Below, piece by piece: positions 1 to 9,362 of a stretch of DNA of 64,000 bases. A program made the position numbers and the translations under genes. The notes beneath the pieces were generated by a model that was not told the DNA's origin, did not search any database, and was given only the letters and a program-made list of their open reading frames with translations. The DNA comes from JABDJX01 sp039942715 (lineage in GTDB: Bacteria > Pseudomonadota > Alphaproteobacteria > Rhodobacterales > Rhodobacteraceae), in the NCBI GenBank assembly GCA_039942715.1, contig JBDVBY010000006.1, positions 620,001-684,000 of the forward strand, written 5' to 3'. Each line of letters begins with the position of its first letter. The first letter of the stretch is position 1.

Positions 1-4
1 CCTC

Positions 5-997
5 TTAGCAATACATTTCCGGTCCAACCCATTGCGCGGCCGAATACCTATCTCCATGCGCCCAACCAATTGGAAGAACCGCCTCAATCGCCGCCATGTC
101 AGATGGCGACAACAAAATCTCAGTGCCGCGCAGCAATTCTTTAAAGTGATCGACTGATTTTGTACCCGGAATCGGAATCACATGATCGCCTTGAGCCATA
201 AGCCATGCAATCGCAACGCCCGCTGCCGGTTCTCCCATATCCTTGGCCAGGATGCGGAAGCCATCCGTTGCCTTGATATTGGCTGCGTAATTCGGCTCCA
301 TGAAACGCGGGTTTCCTTTGGTAAACGCCATGGATTGTGCGCGCTCATAGGAAAATGGCTGATCAGTCAAGAACGCACGGCCAACAGGGCAAAAAGCCAC
401 CAAAGACGTACCTAATGACGCGCAAGCTTGGCTTAACCCCAGCTCCGGCAGCCGCGTTGAAAGCGAATACTCCGACTGAACAGCCGCAACATCCACTTCG
501 GTTGCTGCACGGCGCAAAGATGTTGGGGCGATCTCCGAAAATCCAACGGCCTTTGCTTTGCCTTTAGCGATCAAACCAGCAAGCGTTCCTGCCACCTCTT
601 CAATCGGGCGCTCTGCCTCAAGACGGTGAATGTAAAACAGATCAACACAGTCAATACCAAGCCGCTTAAGCGATCCGTCTAACTCGGCCTCAAGGTAATC
701 CGGCGCATTGTTAAAGCGTTTTTCAGGACTACCAGTGATCCCGGCCTTGGTCGCAATTGTCGTCTCTTCGCGCGCACCGGGATTGGCGGCAAACCAAGCG
801 CCAAGGATCTCCTCGGATCGACCTGCGCCGTAAACGTTAGATGTATCAATGTGAGTGACACCCGCAGCTCGAACCGCATTCATGACGGCAAAGCTCTCAT
901 CTTCGCTCGCGTTGCCATATATGCCCGCAAATGACATCGCACCTAATCCGAATTGCGAAATTTCAGGACCGCTTGGACCGAGCTTAACAGTCTTCAT
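5..997 (-). CDS. Aldo/keto reductase
   Basis: A 330-residue single-domain TIM-barrel oxidoreductase of the aldo/keto reductase superfamily. These enzymes use NADPH to reduce aldehydes or ketones in the cytoplasm. The catalytic tetrad can be placed at Asp51, Tyr56, Lys84 and His124 (motifs DTSNVYGAG, ATKAG and FYIHRLE). Length is normal for the family. Its ATG overlaps the stop codon of cmk by 4 bases, so the two are probably co-transcribed. The substrate cannot be told from sequence; the family assignment is firm. Confidence 0.88.
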   Translation of the reverse strand: MKTVKLGPSGPEISQFGLGAMSFAGIYGNASEDESFAVMNAVRAAGVTHIDTSNVYGAGRSEEILGAWFAANPGAREETTIATKAGITGSPEKRFNNAPDYLEAELDGSLKRLGIDCVDLFYIHRLEAERPIEEVAGTLAGLIAKGKAKAVGFSEIAPTSLRRAATEVDVAAVQSEYSLSTRLPELGLSQACASLGTSLVAFCPVGRAFLTDQPFSYERAQSMAFTKGNPRFMEPNYAANIKATDGFRILAKDMGEPAAGVAIAWLMAQGDHVIPIPGTKSVDHFKELLRGTEILLSPSDMAAIEAVLPIGWAHGDRYSAAQWVGPEMYC

Positions 998-1611
998 GTC
1001 TTTTCCTTCAGAGCAGCCGCAATTCTGTCAATCGCGACCTGCGTCGCGTCGTTTATACTCAGTTCTGATGTGTCGATAAGTGTGGCATCCTCTGCCGGAC
1101 GCAAGGGAGCCTCTGTACGGTTGCTATCACGCTCATCCCGGTTTTTTACATCGGCCAGAACCTGCGCTTCGTCCATCACGTGTCCGGCTTCGCTTAACTC
1201 AAGCCAACGACGATGCGCACGGACCTGTGCGCTTGCCGTGACGAAAAGCTTCACGTGGGCATCCGGGCAAATAACCGTGCCAATGTCGCGACCATCCAGC
1301 ACAGCGCCGCCTTTGCGAGCAGCAAACTCTTGTTGAAACAAGACCAAAGCAGCGCGCACTTCTGGTATGGCTGCAACCTGACTGGCCGCTTCTGACACCT
1401 CTGGTGTGCGCAAATCATCGCGCGTGATGTCTTTGTGGCGCAGCGTAGCCGCGGCGATTTCACCCGGCGTGCCATCCAAAACGCGACGCCCGACCGCGCG
1501 ATAGAGAAGACCCGTGTCCAGATGAGCAAAGCCAAACTGTTTGGCGACGCCTCGCGACACCGTGCCTTTTCCAGCTGCAGCCGGCCCATCAATCGCAACA
1601 GTGAACTGCAC
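994..1611 (-). CDS. cmk: Cytidylate kinase
   Basis: A 205-residue (d)CMP kinase that phosphorylates CMP and dCMP with ATP in pyrimidine nucleotide metabolism. The P-loop DGPAAAGKGT lies at residues 8-17 and is followed by the typical HLDTGLLYRAV segment. DGRDIGT (mid-protein) and the RDERDSNR segment towards the C-terminus match the family. The length is slightly short but complete. It overlaps the downstream aldo/keto reductase by 4 bases. Confidence 0.93.
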   Translation of the reverse strand: MQFTVAIDGPAAAGKGTVSRGVAKQFGFAHLDTGLLYRAVGRRVLDGTPGEIAAATLRHKDITRDDLRTPEVSEAASQVAAIPEVRAALVLFQQEFAARKGGAVLDGRDIGTVICPDAHVKLFVTASAQVRAHRRWLELSEAGHVMDEAQVLADVKNRDERDSNRTEAPLRPAEDATLIDTSELSINDATQVAIDRIAAALKEKT

Positions 1612-1679
1612 TCACGCGCCCTCAAAAGTCTTTTGCCTTTGGCATTCAACCCTTTAGAGGCGCGGTGAGCAACCCTTGA

Positions 1680-2843
1680 TCAGGCGCGTTTCAGGTCTTC
1701 GACCAAATCGGTCGCTTCCCATGAAAAGCCACCGTCCGCTTCGGGCGCACGACCAAAGTGGCCATAGGCCGCCGTACGCTGAAAAATTGGCCGGTTCAGG
1801 TTCAGTTTTTCGCGGATACCACGCGGCGACAGGTCCATAGTCTTGACCACAGCCTGTTCAATCGCCGTATCATCCATTTCACCTGACCCGAAAGTATCGA
1901 CATACACCGATAGCGGTTTAGACACGCCAATCGCATAAGATAATTGGATCAAACAGCGCTTGGCCATGCCAGCAGCCACAACATTCTTTGCAAGGTAACG
2001 CGCTGCGTAGGCAGCTGAGCGATCCACTTTGGTTGGGTCTTTCCCCGAAAAAGCACCACCACCATGAGGGGCCGCGCCACCATAGGTGTCGACAATAATC
2101 TTGCGCCCCGTCAGACCAGCATCACCGTCCGGACCACCGATCACAAATGTACCTGTTGGGTTCACCCACCATTCGGTTTCATCGGTAATCCAATCAGCTG
2201 GCAATACTTCGCGAATGTAGGGCTCGACAATTTCGCGAATGTCATCCGAGCTTTGGCTTTCGCTTTCATGCTGTGTGGACAATACCAACGACGTCACACC
2301 GACCGGCACGCCATTTTCGTATTTCAACGACAACTGCGATTTCGCATCCGGGCGCAGCGACATTTCAATTCCAGATTTCCGTACTTCGGCCAAACGCTTC
2401 AAAATGGCATGTGCATAGTGAATGGGAGCAGGCATCAACTCGGGCGTTTCGCCAACGGCATAACCAAACATGATCCCCTGATCACCGGCACCTTCTTCTT
2501 TTTGCCCGCCCGCATCAACGCCTTGGGCGATATGCGCAGACTGGGCGTGAAGATAGCTGTCGACCTTCATATTGGCCCAGTGAAAACCTTCTTGCTCATA
2601 ACCGATATCGCGCACACAGGCGCGGGCGATCTCTTCGACCTGTCGAATCACTGAACCGGGACCTCGGACTTCGCCACCGATCACAACACGATCCGTTGTC
2701 GCGAAGGTTTCGCACGCCACGCGCGCTTCCGTGTCTTCGGTAAGGAAGGCATCAAGGACAGCATCAGAAATGCGATCACAGACTTTATCGGGGTGCCCCT
2801 CGGAAACGCTTTCCGAAGTAAAAATGTAATTCTGTCGGTTCAT
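1680..2843 (-). CDS. metK: S-adenosylmethionine synthetase
   Basis: A 387-residue methionine adenosyltransferase that makes SAM from methionine and ATP. The N-terminal SVSEGHPDKVCD signature, the GYA/MFGYA ATP-binding region and a glycine-rich loop (PHGGGAFSGKD) are present. The open frame extends 15 bases further upstream, but that ATG lies inside the riboswitch. The ATG at 2843 is preferred because the GGAG at the riboswitch 3' end is its ribosome binding site at a 9-base spacing. The first residues are then MNRQNYIFTSESV, typical of the family. Expression is probably controlled translationally by the riboswitch directly upstream. Confidence 0.96.
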   Translation of the reverse strand: MNRQNYIFTSESVSEGHPDKVCDRISDAVLDAFLTEDTEARVACETFATTDRVVIGGEVRGPGSVIRQVEEIARACVRDIGYEQEGFHWANMKVDSYLHAQSAHIAQGVDAGGQKEEGAGDQGIMFGYAVGETPELMPAPIHYAHAILKRLAEVRKSGIEMSLRPDAKSQLSLKYENGVPVGVTSLVLSTQHESESQSSDDIREIVEPYIREVLPADWITDETEWWVNPTGTFVIGGPDGDAGLTGRKIIVDTYGGAAPHGGGAFSGKDPTKVDRSAAYAARYLAKNVVAAGMAKRCLIQLSYAIGVSKPLSVYVDTFGSGEMDDTAIEQAVVKTMDLSPRGIREKLNLNRPIFQRTAAYGHFGRAPEADGGFSWEATDLVEDLKRA

Positions 2844-2850
2844 GTAAAAG

Positions 2851-2895
2851 TGCTCCATTGGGTTTGCACCGCCACGTCAGGAAGCCGTTGTGACA
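2851..2895 (-). promoter_or_regulatory. SAM/SAH riboswitch before metK
   Basis: The transcript reads GUCACAACGGCUUCCUGACG, then UGGCGGUGCAAACCCAA, then UGGAGCA. This matches the compact SAM/SAH riboswitch class known upstream of metK in Rhodobacterales. It has a short hairpin (GUCAC with GUGGC), the conserved ACGGCUUCCUG core, and a 3' UGGAGCA strand that pairs back as a pseudoknot and contains the Shine-Dalgarno. Ligand binding would hide the GGAG and shut off metK translation. Identification is by recall of the consensus; an Rfam covariance search would settle it. Confidence 0.9.
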
Positions 2896-2906
2896 GTCAG
2901 AGGCGA

Positions 2907-4415
2907 TTACGACGTTGTAGATGGCTTTGCAATGGTGTTGCGTTTGCTGCCCCACATGAGAACGCTCAACATTAATAAAATGCCAATGATGGTCGGAAAT
3001 TCACCAAACCGCGCATAAAAGGTGATTTTCCCGATGCTCCACACAGCGACGTCCCTATACCCCTGTTCGCCAAGACGAATTTCAGCGGCACTTTGTAATC
3101 CGCCAAAAGGATCAATGACAGTTGAGATGCCGGTATTGGCCACACGCACCATTGGTAGTCCTTGCTCGGCTGAACGAAACCGTGCCTGGTCCAGATGCTG
3201 ATAAGGGCCTGAGAATTCACCAAACCACGCATCATTGGTAATCTGAAGCAAGTAGTCGGGGCGCTCGTCAGCGCGAAACACGTGACCGGGAAAAATACCT
3301 TCATAACAAATTAACGGCAAAGCGCGCCCAAGCGGTGTATCGATCAAGCGCACGCGTTCGCCAGAGCTAAACCCAAATCCCGACGTGGCCGCCATCGCTT
3401 GAATAATCTTCAAGCGGAACGGGATGTATTCGCCGAATGGCACCAGATGCACTTTATCATACGTTTCTTCAACATTGCCGTCCGGACCGACAACAGCCAG
3501 CGCGTTGAACCAATTCTCACCATCTGTGCGGTTGATTCCCAAGATGACTTTGGCCTCGGTGCCTGCACCCGTTGTGGCTGCTTGCGCTGCCGCCTGCAGC
3601 ACCAGGCCAGCTTGGTCCAACCGATAGGCCACTGCGGCTTCGGGCCATACGACCAAGTCAATGTCGCTAAGCCCTTGGCCCGCACTTCCACGCGTCAGCG
3701 CCAGCATCCGCTCGATATGGCTAGGCACTTTGAGCGGATCCCACTTTTCATTTTGCGGTACATTGGGTTGCACCAACCGCACGCGCCCTAAGTCTGTTTG
3801 GTCCGAAGCCTGGTAATCCGCGCGGACGTGGCCAAGGATCGCCAAGCATCCTAAAACACATACTGCTGCAACCAGTCCGACTTTGCGCGAAAGAAATGTC
3901 GGCAGTGCCGCCGCCAAAAGCGTTATCAAAGATAACCCATATGATCCGGTCCATGCGGTTGCGACCCGCAAGGGGGTGTCAGCCCAGATATAAGCGGGTA
4001 GAGCCCAAGGAAAGCCAGTCAGGATGTGTCCACGCAACATTTCGGCGCCCGCAACGCATACAGCGAATGCCAACGCGCGTGCGCTATTATTGTTTGTAAT
4101 CTTGTTGGCAAGCCATCCCGCAAGCCCCCAGAACAAGGCCAACCCACCCGCCATCAGCACTAGCGCAAACGGTGCCATCCACCCGTGGCGTGCAGCATCC
4201 ACCAGAAACGGCTCGACAATCCAATGGAGGGCGACAGCAAAATACCCAAGCGCGCCTGCCCAACCTATTAAAGCAGGCCGTGCGGCGTAGGCAACCGCAT
4301 AAATCAGATAAACAAATCCTAGAAGCGCGATCGGCCAAATACCAAATGGAGCATGGCCCAAAGCTGCCACTGCCCCAGCAACGACAGCACTGCCCATCCC
4401 CTTTGTCCGGCTCAC
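2907..4415 (-). CDS. lnt: Apolipoprotein N-acyltransferase
   Basis: An inner-membrane enzyme of about 500 residues that adds the third acyl chain to lipoprotein N-termini. The N-terminal half is a run of hydrophobic membrane segments. The second half is a nitrilase-fold domain with the Glu-Lys-Cys triad in WPEAAVAYR, YDKVHLVPFGEYIP and LICYEGIFPG. The start is uncertain: a TTG at 4439 lies inside corC, a GTG at 4415 lies just after the corC stop, and an ATG at 4397. The GTG is chosen for its position next to the corC stop. It is the third gene of ybeY-corC-lnt. Confidence 0.92.
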   Translation of the reverse strand: MSRTKGMGSAVVAGAVAALGHAPFGIWPIALLGFVYLIYAVAYAARPALIGWAGALGYFAVALHWIVEPFLVDAARHGWMAPFALVLMAGGLALFWGLAGWLANKITNNNSARALAFAVCVAGAEMLRGHILTGFPWALPAYIWADTPLRVATAWTGSYGLSLITLLAAALPTFLSRKVGLVAAVCVLGCLAILGHVRADYQASDQTDLGRVRLVQPNVPQNEKWDPLKVPSHIERMLALTRGSAGQGLSDIDLVVWPEAAVAYRLDQAGLVLQAAAQAATTGAGTEAKVILGINRTDGENWFNALAVVGPDGNVEETYDKVHLVPFGEYIPFRLKIIQAMAATSGFGFSSGERVRLIDTPLGRALPLICYEGIFPGHVFRADERPDYLLQITNDAWFGEFSGPYQHLDQARFRSAEQGLPMVRVANTGISTVIDPFGGLQSAAEIRLGEQGYRDVAVWSIGKITFYARFGEFPTIIGILLMLSVLMWGSKRNTIAKPSTTS

Positions 4416-4419
4416 ATTT

Positions 4420-5298
4420 TCACTCAGCGGCCTTGGCAAGCTTTAGCCGCACGCGCACGCGCTTAATCCGGCGCGGATCAGCATCGACAACTTCAAAGTC
4501 CAGACCATCAGGATGCTTCACGATCTCGCCCCGCGCAGGCACCCGCCCGGCAAGCATAGAAACTAAACCGCCAAGCGTGTCGATTTCCTCATCACCATCG
4601 CCCGGCATCAGTTTTTGACCGATTTCTTCTTCAAAATCGTCAATCGGCGTGCGCGATTGCGCCAAATAGCACCCCGGCGCCTCTTCCATCCAGAAGTTTC
4701 CTTCCGCGATGTCGTGCTCGTCTTCAATTTCGCCAATGACCTGTTCGATCAGATCCTCAAGCGTGACCAGCCCGTCAACGCCGCCATACTCATCGATCAC
4801 AAGTGCCATATGCATGCGGTCGGTCTGCATCTTTTGCAGCAAAACACCGATGGGCATAGATGGCGGAGCGTAAAGGAGCGGGCGGATCATTTGCGAAAGA
4901 TCAAAGCGCTCATCGGTGCCATTGAACCCATGCTTTAGCGCGAAATCTTTCAGGTGAACCAACCCGGCAGGCGTATCCAGCGTGCCGTTAAATACAGGCA
5001 AGCGCGTCAAGCCACTGTCGCTAAACACCTGAACCAAATCGTCTTTTTCAATATCGGCAGGAATTGCAACAACCTCGACTTTCGGGATCATTACGTCTTC
5101 GATGCGCATTTTGGTGAGATTTGCTAGACTGATGTCGCCGTTGTCTTGCCCCAAAACCGAGACAGGTGCTGCACCATCAGTTTCATCGCTACCTGAAAAG
5201 GCACCAATCAATCTTTCAACAAGGCCCTTTGGCCTTTCATCGTCCTCTACTTGCGCGCCCTGCGCCGCGTTAGAGGCTCCCTCGCCGGTCTCTCCCAT
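4420..5298 (-). CDS. corC: CBS/CorC-domain protein (hemolysin C/CorC family)
   Basis: A soluble 292-residue protein with two CBS motifs (about residues 65-190, including MIPKVEVVAIPAD and ALVIDEYGGVDGLVTLEDL) and a C-terminal CorC/HlyC domain (RTPIDDFEEEIG onward). Family members bind nucleotides and are linked to Mg/Co efflux or ribosome and envelope homeostasis; the exact role is not settled. It lies between ybeY and lnt, an arrangement common in Proteobacteria. No membrane segment is present, so it is the short CorC form rather than the membrane-anchored one. Confidence 0.87.
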   Translation of the reverse strand: MGETGEGASNAAQGAQVEDDERPKGLVERLIGAFSGSDETDGAAPVSVLGQDNGDISLANLTKMRIEDVMIPKVEVVAIPADIEKDDLVQVFSDSGLTRLPVFNGTLDTPAGLVHLKDFALKHGFNGTDERFDLSQMIRPLLYAPPSMPIGVLLQKMQTDRMHMALVIDEYGGVDGLVTLEDLIEQVIGEIEDEHDIAEGNFWMEEAPGCYLAQSRTPIDDFEEEIGQKLMPGDGDEEIDTLGGLVSMLAGRVPARGEIVKHPDGLDFEVVDADPRRIKRVRVRLKLAKAAE

Positions 5299-5332
5299 CT
5301 ATCCTTTCCGCATCATATCAATGTCGTGAACC

Positions 5333-5818
5333 TTACCCTTCATATGGGTTCGGCACACCAAGCTTTGCAAGTATCGCGATTTCAGTCGCTTCCATCAAGT
5401 CGCCATCGCCGTCTTGCTCATGATCGTACCCTAAAAGATGCAGGAAACCATGAACAATCAAATGACAGGAATGATTATGCAGCGTTCTTCCGCCTGCGCG
5501 CGCTTCTTTCAGGCAGGTCTCGTAAGCGATCGCGATGTCGCCAAGCTCTGGATCCCCGGATGGCGGCTTCGGCTTTTTTCCTGAAATCTCGGCACCACGT
5601 TCTTCGGACGGCCACGATAAAACATTTGTCGCAGTCGGCTTGTTGCGAAATTGCGCATTTAGTTCAACGATTTGGGCATCGTTACAAGCAAGAAGCGCAA
5701 CCTCCCAATCACCTGGAATCAAGTTGTGATAAGCCAGCGTTTGCGCAAAGGCCGCATTGGCCAATTCGACCAAGTCTTCACCCCATCGCGGGTCTTGCAG
5801 GATCACATCAACGCTCAT
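5333..5818 (-). CDS. ybeY: Endoribonuclease YbeY (rRNA maturation)
   Basis: A 161-residue metal-dependent RNase needed for 16S rRNA 3'-end maturation and ribosome quality control. The zinc-binding H-x3-H-x5-H signature is visible as HGFLHLLGYDHE near residues 120-135. Full length for the family. It heads the ybeY-corC-lnt block on the minus strand, 34 bases upstream of the corC start, and is divergent from the oxygenase gene at 5891. Confidence 0.93.
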   Translation of the reverse strand: MSVDVILQDPRWGEDLVELANAAFAQTLAYHNLIPGDWEVALLACNDAQIVELNAQFRNKPTATNVLSWPSEERGAEISGKKPKPPSGDPELGDIAIAYETCLKEARAGGRTLHNHSCHLIVHGFLHLLGYDHEQDGDGDLMEATEIAILAKLGVPNPYEG

Positions 5819-5890
5819 GCGTTCTGTTACACACAGGTTGCCAATGGCTGCAAACTTTTCAATACACAGTAAGGGAGCTAAAATGCTGCA

Positions 5891-6883
5891 ATGACCACCT
5901 CAGAATTTGCTCAAGCACAGTCGATAGACACGGCTCAAATCCCCATTATCGACATTTCCTCAGCTATGAACGGAACTGATTTGGCGTATGTCGCCAGTCA
6001 AATTCATCGTGCCGCAAGCGAAATTGGTTTTTTCTATATCAAGAACCACGGGATCGACGCGCGTCTGATCGACCGAGCCTTTGCCGTCGCCAAAGACTTT
6101 TTTGACCTTCCAATCGACGCCAAAGAAACCATCGCAGTTGATCAGAATCAGCGTGGCTGGATGGCAACCGGGATGTCGCGGCTTGCCGGATCCAACACGC
6201 ACGATTTGAAAGAGGTCTTCTTTTGGGGAACCGAAGTCACAGCAGATGATCCTGACCTTTTGGCAGGCAGACCTTTGGTTGCGCCGAACCAGTGGCCCAA
6301 TGACGTTTTCCCGAGGCTCCACACCGAACTGCGCCCCTACTACGAGGCAGTTTGCGAGGCTGGCAAAGCGGTCATGTCTGCCATCGCCGTCAGTCTTGAT
6401 GCGCCGCCTGACTTCTTTGAAGGCCGCTATGCCTCTCCCTTGGCGCGCGGTCAGATGGTGTACTACCCGCCATCGACAAGTGCGGATGAAGCAGAACAGC
6501 GCTTTGGCGTTGCCCCGCATACCGACTTTGGCGCGCTCACCTTGTTGCTTCAGGACCAAAGCGGCGGCCTTCAAGTGCGAACGCGCGATGGTGTTTGGAT
6601 CGAGGCGCCCCCAATCGAAGGCACGCTGGTCTGCAACATTGGCGATCTGCTTCAGCGTTGGAGCAATGATCGGTTTTCCTCGACCGTACACCGCGTGATC
6701 AATCGGTCTAAAGGTGCGCGCTATTCGATCCCAGTGTTTTATGACCCGAATACAAACACACTTATCGATCCAATAGATTTGGGCGTCACCTCAGAACAAA
6801 GCAAGTTCGAGCCTGTCCGCGCAGGAGAGCATATAGCGGGCCGTAATCGCAAAAGCTTTGCCCAGTTCAAAGACGCGAAATAA
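5891..6883 (+). CDS. 2-oxoglutarate/Fe(II) oxygenase, isopenicillin-N-synthase-like
   Basis: A 330-residue cytoplasmic non-haem iron oxygenase. The N-terminal DIOX_N region contains IPIIDISSAMNG and GFFYIKNHGID. The iron facial triad is His and Asp in HTDFGALTLLLQD and the distal His in STVHRVINR. An Arg-x-Ser pair (RYSIPVF) would bind 2-oxoglutarate. The substrate is unknown; roseobacter genomes carry many such proteins. It stands alone, transcribed away from ybeY. Confidence 0.82.
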   Translation: MTTSEFAQAQSIDTAQIPIIDISSAMNGTDLAYVASQIHRAASEIGFFYIKNHGIDARLIDRAFAVAKDFFDLPIDAKETIAVDQNQRGWMATGMSRLAGSNTHDLKEVFFWGTEVTADDPDLLAGRPLVAPNQWPNDVFPRLHTELRPYYEAVCEAGKAVMSAIAVSLDAPPDFFEGRYASPLARGQMVYYPPSTSADEAEQRFGVAPHTDFGALTLLLQDQSGGLQVRTRDGVWIEAPPIEGTLVCNIGDLLQRWSNDRFSSTVHRVINRSKGARYSIPVFYDPNTNTLIDPIDLGVTSEQSKFEPVRAGEHIAGRNRKSFAQFKDAK

Positions 6884-6994
6884 CGCAAAAATGCAATTGA
6901 TTACCCCGGCTTTCCGGATATCAGCTTGATTTCCACGATGGTTTCAAGCCTATCTCTTTCGACATAGGACCATTGAAAGATCGATTCCGACGAG

Positions 6995-7906
6995 ATGAAC
7001 AGCGAAGCGTCATATGCAGATTGGATCGCAGTCGATTGGGGCACATCCCACGTGCGCGCCTGGGCGATGCGCAACGCCAAATCCATCGCTGAAGCACACT
7101 CAGATCAAGGCATGAGCACACTGTCGAAAGACAGTTTTGAGGGCGCGCTGTTGGCAATGGTCGAACCGTGGATGGGTGCGCAAAAGATGACCGTGGTTGC
7201 GTGTGGTATGGTCGGTGCGCGTCAAGGCTGGGCCGAAGCGCGCTACGCCGATGTGCCCTGCACCCCAGTCAGCGTTAGTCAAACGCAGCCTGCCGTAAAC
7301 GACGCCCGTCTTGATGTGCATATTTTACCTGGCTTGTGTCAGCGCACGCCTGCCGATGTGATGCGCGGAGAGGAAACGCAGATCGCTGGTTTTCTGGCGC
7401 AAAACCCCGGTTTTGACGGTGTCATCTGCCTTCCTGGAACCCATACCAAATGGGCGCAGATTTCCGCAGGCGAAGTGATCAGCTTTCGCACTTTCATGAC
7501 TGGTGAATTCTTTGCACTTTTGTCAAAGTCATCTGTATTGCGTCACTCGCTTGCAAAAGGCTGGAACGAGGAGGCCTTCGCGCAGGCTGTGTCGGACGGG
7601 CTGTCAAAACCCGAAGCAATGGCAAGCCGCTTTTTCTCGCTGCGCGCCGAGAGCCTGCTGGCCGATCTGGAGGGTGCATCCGCAACAGCGCGCTTATCGG
7701 GCTTGCTGCTGGGTGCAGAATTGGCCGCCGCCCGGCCCTATTGGCTTGGCCAGCGCGTGGCGTTGATTGGCGACGCAACACTCTCAAAACACTATGCAAC
7801 AGCGCTCGCTCTTCAGGGCGTGGCGGCGGAAACGGCCAATGCGACCGAGGTAACCTTGGCTGGGCTGCGCGCCGCCTACGAGCAAATTAAGGAAAACGTA
7901 TCATGA
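6995..7906 (+). CDS. dgoK: 2-dehydro-3-deoxygalactonokinase
   Basis: A 303-residue sugar kinase that phosphorylates 2-keto-3-deoxygalactonate in the De Ley-Doudoroff galactose pathway. The N-terminal phosphate-binding WIAVDWGTSHVRAW motif and the central CLPGTHTKWAQI segment are characteristic. It is the first gene of a four-gene plus-strand operon, and its stop overlaps dgoA by 4 bases. The neighbours supply the next aldolase step and upstream sugar hydrolysis, which supports the call. Confidence 0.92.
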   Translation: MNSEASYADWIAVDWGTSHVRAWAMRNAKSIAEAHSDQGMSTLSKDSFEGALLAMVEPWMGAQKMTVVACGMVGARQGWAEARYADVPCTPVSVSQTQPAVNDARLDVHILPGLCQRTPADVMRGEETQIAGFLAQNPGFDGVICLPGTHTKWAQISAGEVISFRTFMTGEFFALLSKSSVLRHSLAKGWNEEAFAQAVSDGLSKPEAMASRFFSLRAESLLADLEGASATARLSGLLLGAELAAARPYWLGQRVALIGDATLSKHYATALALQGVAAETANATEVTLAGLRAAYEQIKENVS

Positions 7907-8508
7907 GCAGACCGCTTATTGCCATTTTGCGGGGCATCACGCCTGATGAGGCCGTAGATACCGCCAAAGCACTGATTGATGCAGGCATCGATCGGATCGA
8001 AGTGCCGCTAAATTCACCTTCACCACTTCAGTCGATTTCGGCAATGTCCAAAGCGTTCGGCGGTCAGGCTTTGATTGGCGCGGGTACCGTGCTCACCACA
8101 ACAGACGTTAGTGCTGTAGCCGAAGCGGGCGGCAAGCTAATCGTCTCTCCCAACTGCGATATCGAGGTCATTGAAAAGACGAAAGAGCTGGGCTTGCAGA
8201 GTTTTCCAGGTGTTTTGACCCCATCTGAATGCTTCGCCGCCTTAAAGCATGGCGCTGACGGCTTGAAAGTCTTCCCGGCTTTTCAAATGGGGCAAGACGG
8301 CCTGAAAGCCTTGCGCGCGGTTCTTCCTGTGGAAACCAAAGTATACATGGTCGGCGGTGTCGGCCCGGAAGGGTTCGCCGATTGGCGGCGTGCGGGTGCG
8401 AATGGGTTCGGGATGGGCTCGAACGTATACAAACCGGGCGATACAGCGGCAGATGTGGCAGCTAAAGCGAAGGACATCGTCGCCGCTTGGAACGCGACAG
8501 AGGCGTGA
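7903..8508 (+). CDS. dgoA: 2-dehydro-3-deoxy-6-phosphogalactonate aldolase
   Basis: A 201-residue class I aldolase of the KDPG/KDPGal family that splits 2-keto-3-deoxy-6-phosphogalactonate into pyruvate and glyceraldehyde 3-phosphate. The Schiff-base lysine lies in GLKVFPAF, and the active-site Glu in RIEVPLNSP. Translationally coupled with dgoK (ATGA overlap) and with the lactonase gene (GTGA overlap at 8505-8508). Context distinguishes it from a KDPG aldolase. Confidence 0.92.
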   Translation: MSRPLIAILRGITPDEAVDTAKALIDAGIDRIEVPLNSPSPLQSISAMSKAFGGQALIGAGTVLTTTDVSAVAEAGGKLIVSPNCDIEVIEKTKELGLQSFPGVLTPSECFAALKHGADGLKVFPAFQMGQDGLKALRAVLPVETKVYMVGGVGPEGFADWRRAGANGFGMGSNVYKPGDTAADVAAKAKDIVAAWNATEA

Positions 8509-9362
8509 CGCCGTTTGACGACAGGGTATGCGCACTTGGCGAAGGTCCAATGTGGCATCCATTGCGCAAACAACTGTTTTGGTTTGATATTCTTGGGAAA
8601 AAACTCCTTTCGCAGCTGGATGGTGCATCCATGTCCTGGACCTTTGATGAGATGGTCTCAGCCGCAGGTTGGATAGACAAAAACCGCTTGCTGATTGCCT
8701 CGCAAACCAAGCTCTTCGCTTTTGATCTAAACGATGGCTCGCAATCCGATCTGGTGCCGTTAGAAGCAGACAATCCCAACACACGCTCAAACGATGGACG
8801 AGCCGACCCGTGGGGCGGCTTTTGGATTGGCACAATGGATATCGAAGACCACCAGCCAAATGGGGCTTTCTACCGATACTACAAAGGTGAGCTGCGAAAG
8901 CTGTTTGGTGAACTGACGATCACCAATGCCTGTTGCTTTTCCCCATGCCGCCGTTTTGCTTATTTTACGGACACAGAAGAAAGGATCATAAAGCGCGTTG
9001 ATCTCGACCCTGAAACGGGTTGGCCGTCGGCTGCTCCGGTAGATTGGCTGGATTTGTCCGGCCACGATTGGGGGCCGGATGGGGCCGTGATTGATGCAGA
9101 CGGCAACTTTTGGAATGCGCAGTGGGGAGCGTGGCGGATCGCGTGCTATTCACCTGAAAGCACACTGTTGCGCACCATCGACATTGACGCCGCACACACA
9201 TCCTGCCCAGCCTTTGGCGGAGCGGACGGCACTACTCTTTTCTGCACGACAGCGGCCGTGGGCATTGGCGAAGAAGACGCAAAAAAGTCGGAGCATCACG
9301 GCAAGGTTTTCGCTGCTGAAAACATTGCGAAAGGCCAGAGCGAACATCAGGTGATCCTATGA
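8505..9362 (+). CDS. SMP-30/gluconolactonase-family lactonase (probable galactonolactonase)
   Basis: A 285-residue six-bladed beta-propeller of the SMP-30/regucalcin family. The GEGPMWH metal-binding motif lies near the N-terminus, with NDGRADPWGGFWIGTMD and GPDGAVIDADGNFWNAQWG following. Such enzymes hydrolyse sugar lactones, and in this operon galactono-1,4-lactone is the likely substrate. The frame is open from a TTG at 8487, but the GTG at 8505, overlapping the dgoA stop, gives a better start. Confidence 0.86.
   Translation: MTPFDDRVCALGEGPMWHPLRKQLFWFDILGKKLLSQLDGASMSWTFDEMVSAAGWIDKNRLLIASQTKLFAFDLNDGSQSDLVPLEADNPNTRSNDGRADPWGGFWIGTMDIEDHQPNGAFYRYYKGELRKLFGELTITNACCFSPCRRFAYFTDTEERIIKRVDLDPETGWPSAAPVDWLDLSGHDWGPDGAVIDADGNFWNAQWGAWRIACYSPESTLLRTIDIDAAHTSCPAFGGADGTTLFCTTAAVGIGEEDAKKSEHHGKVFAAENIAKGQSEHQVIL

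Noticed and set aside
2064..2654. 196-codon plus-strand frame opposite metK
   Set aside because: It is a shadow of the strongly conserved metK gene and has no recognisable motif or ribosome binding site.
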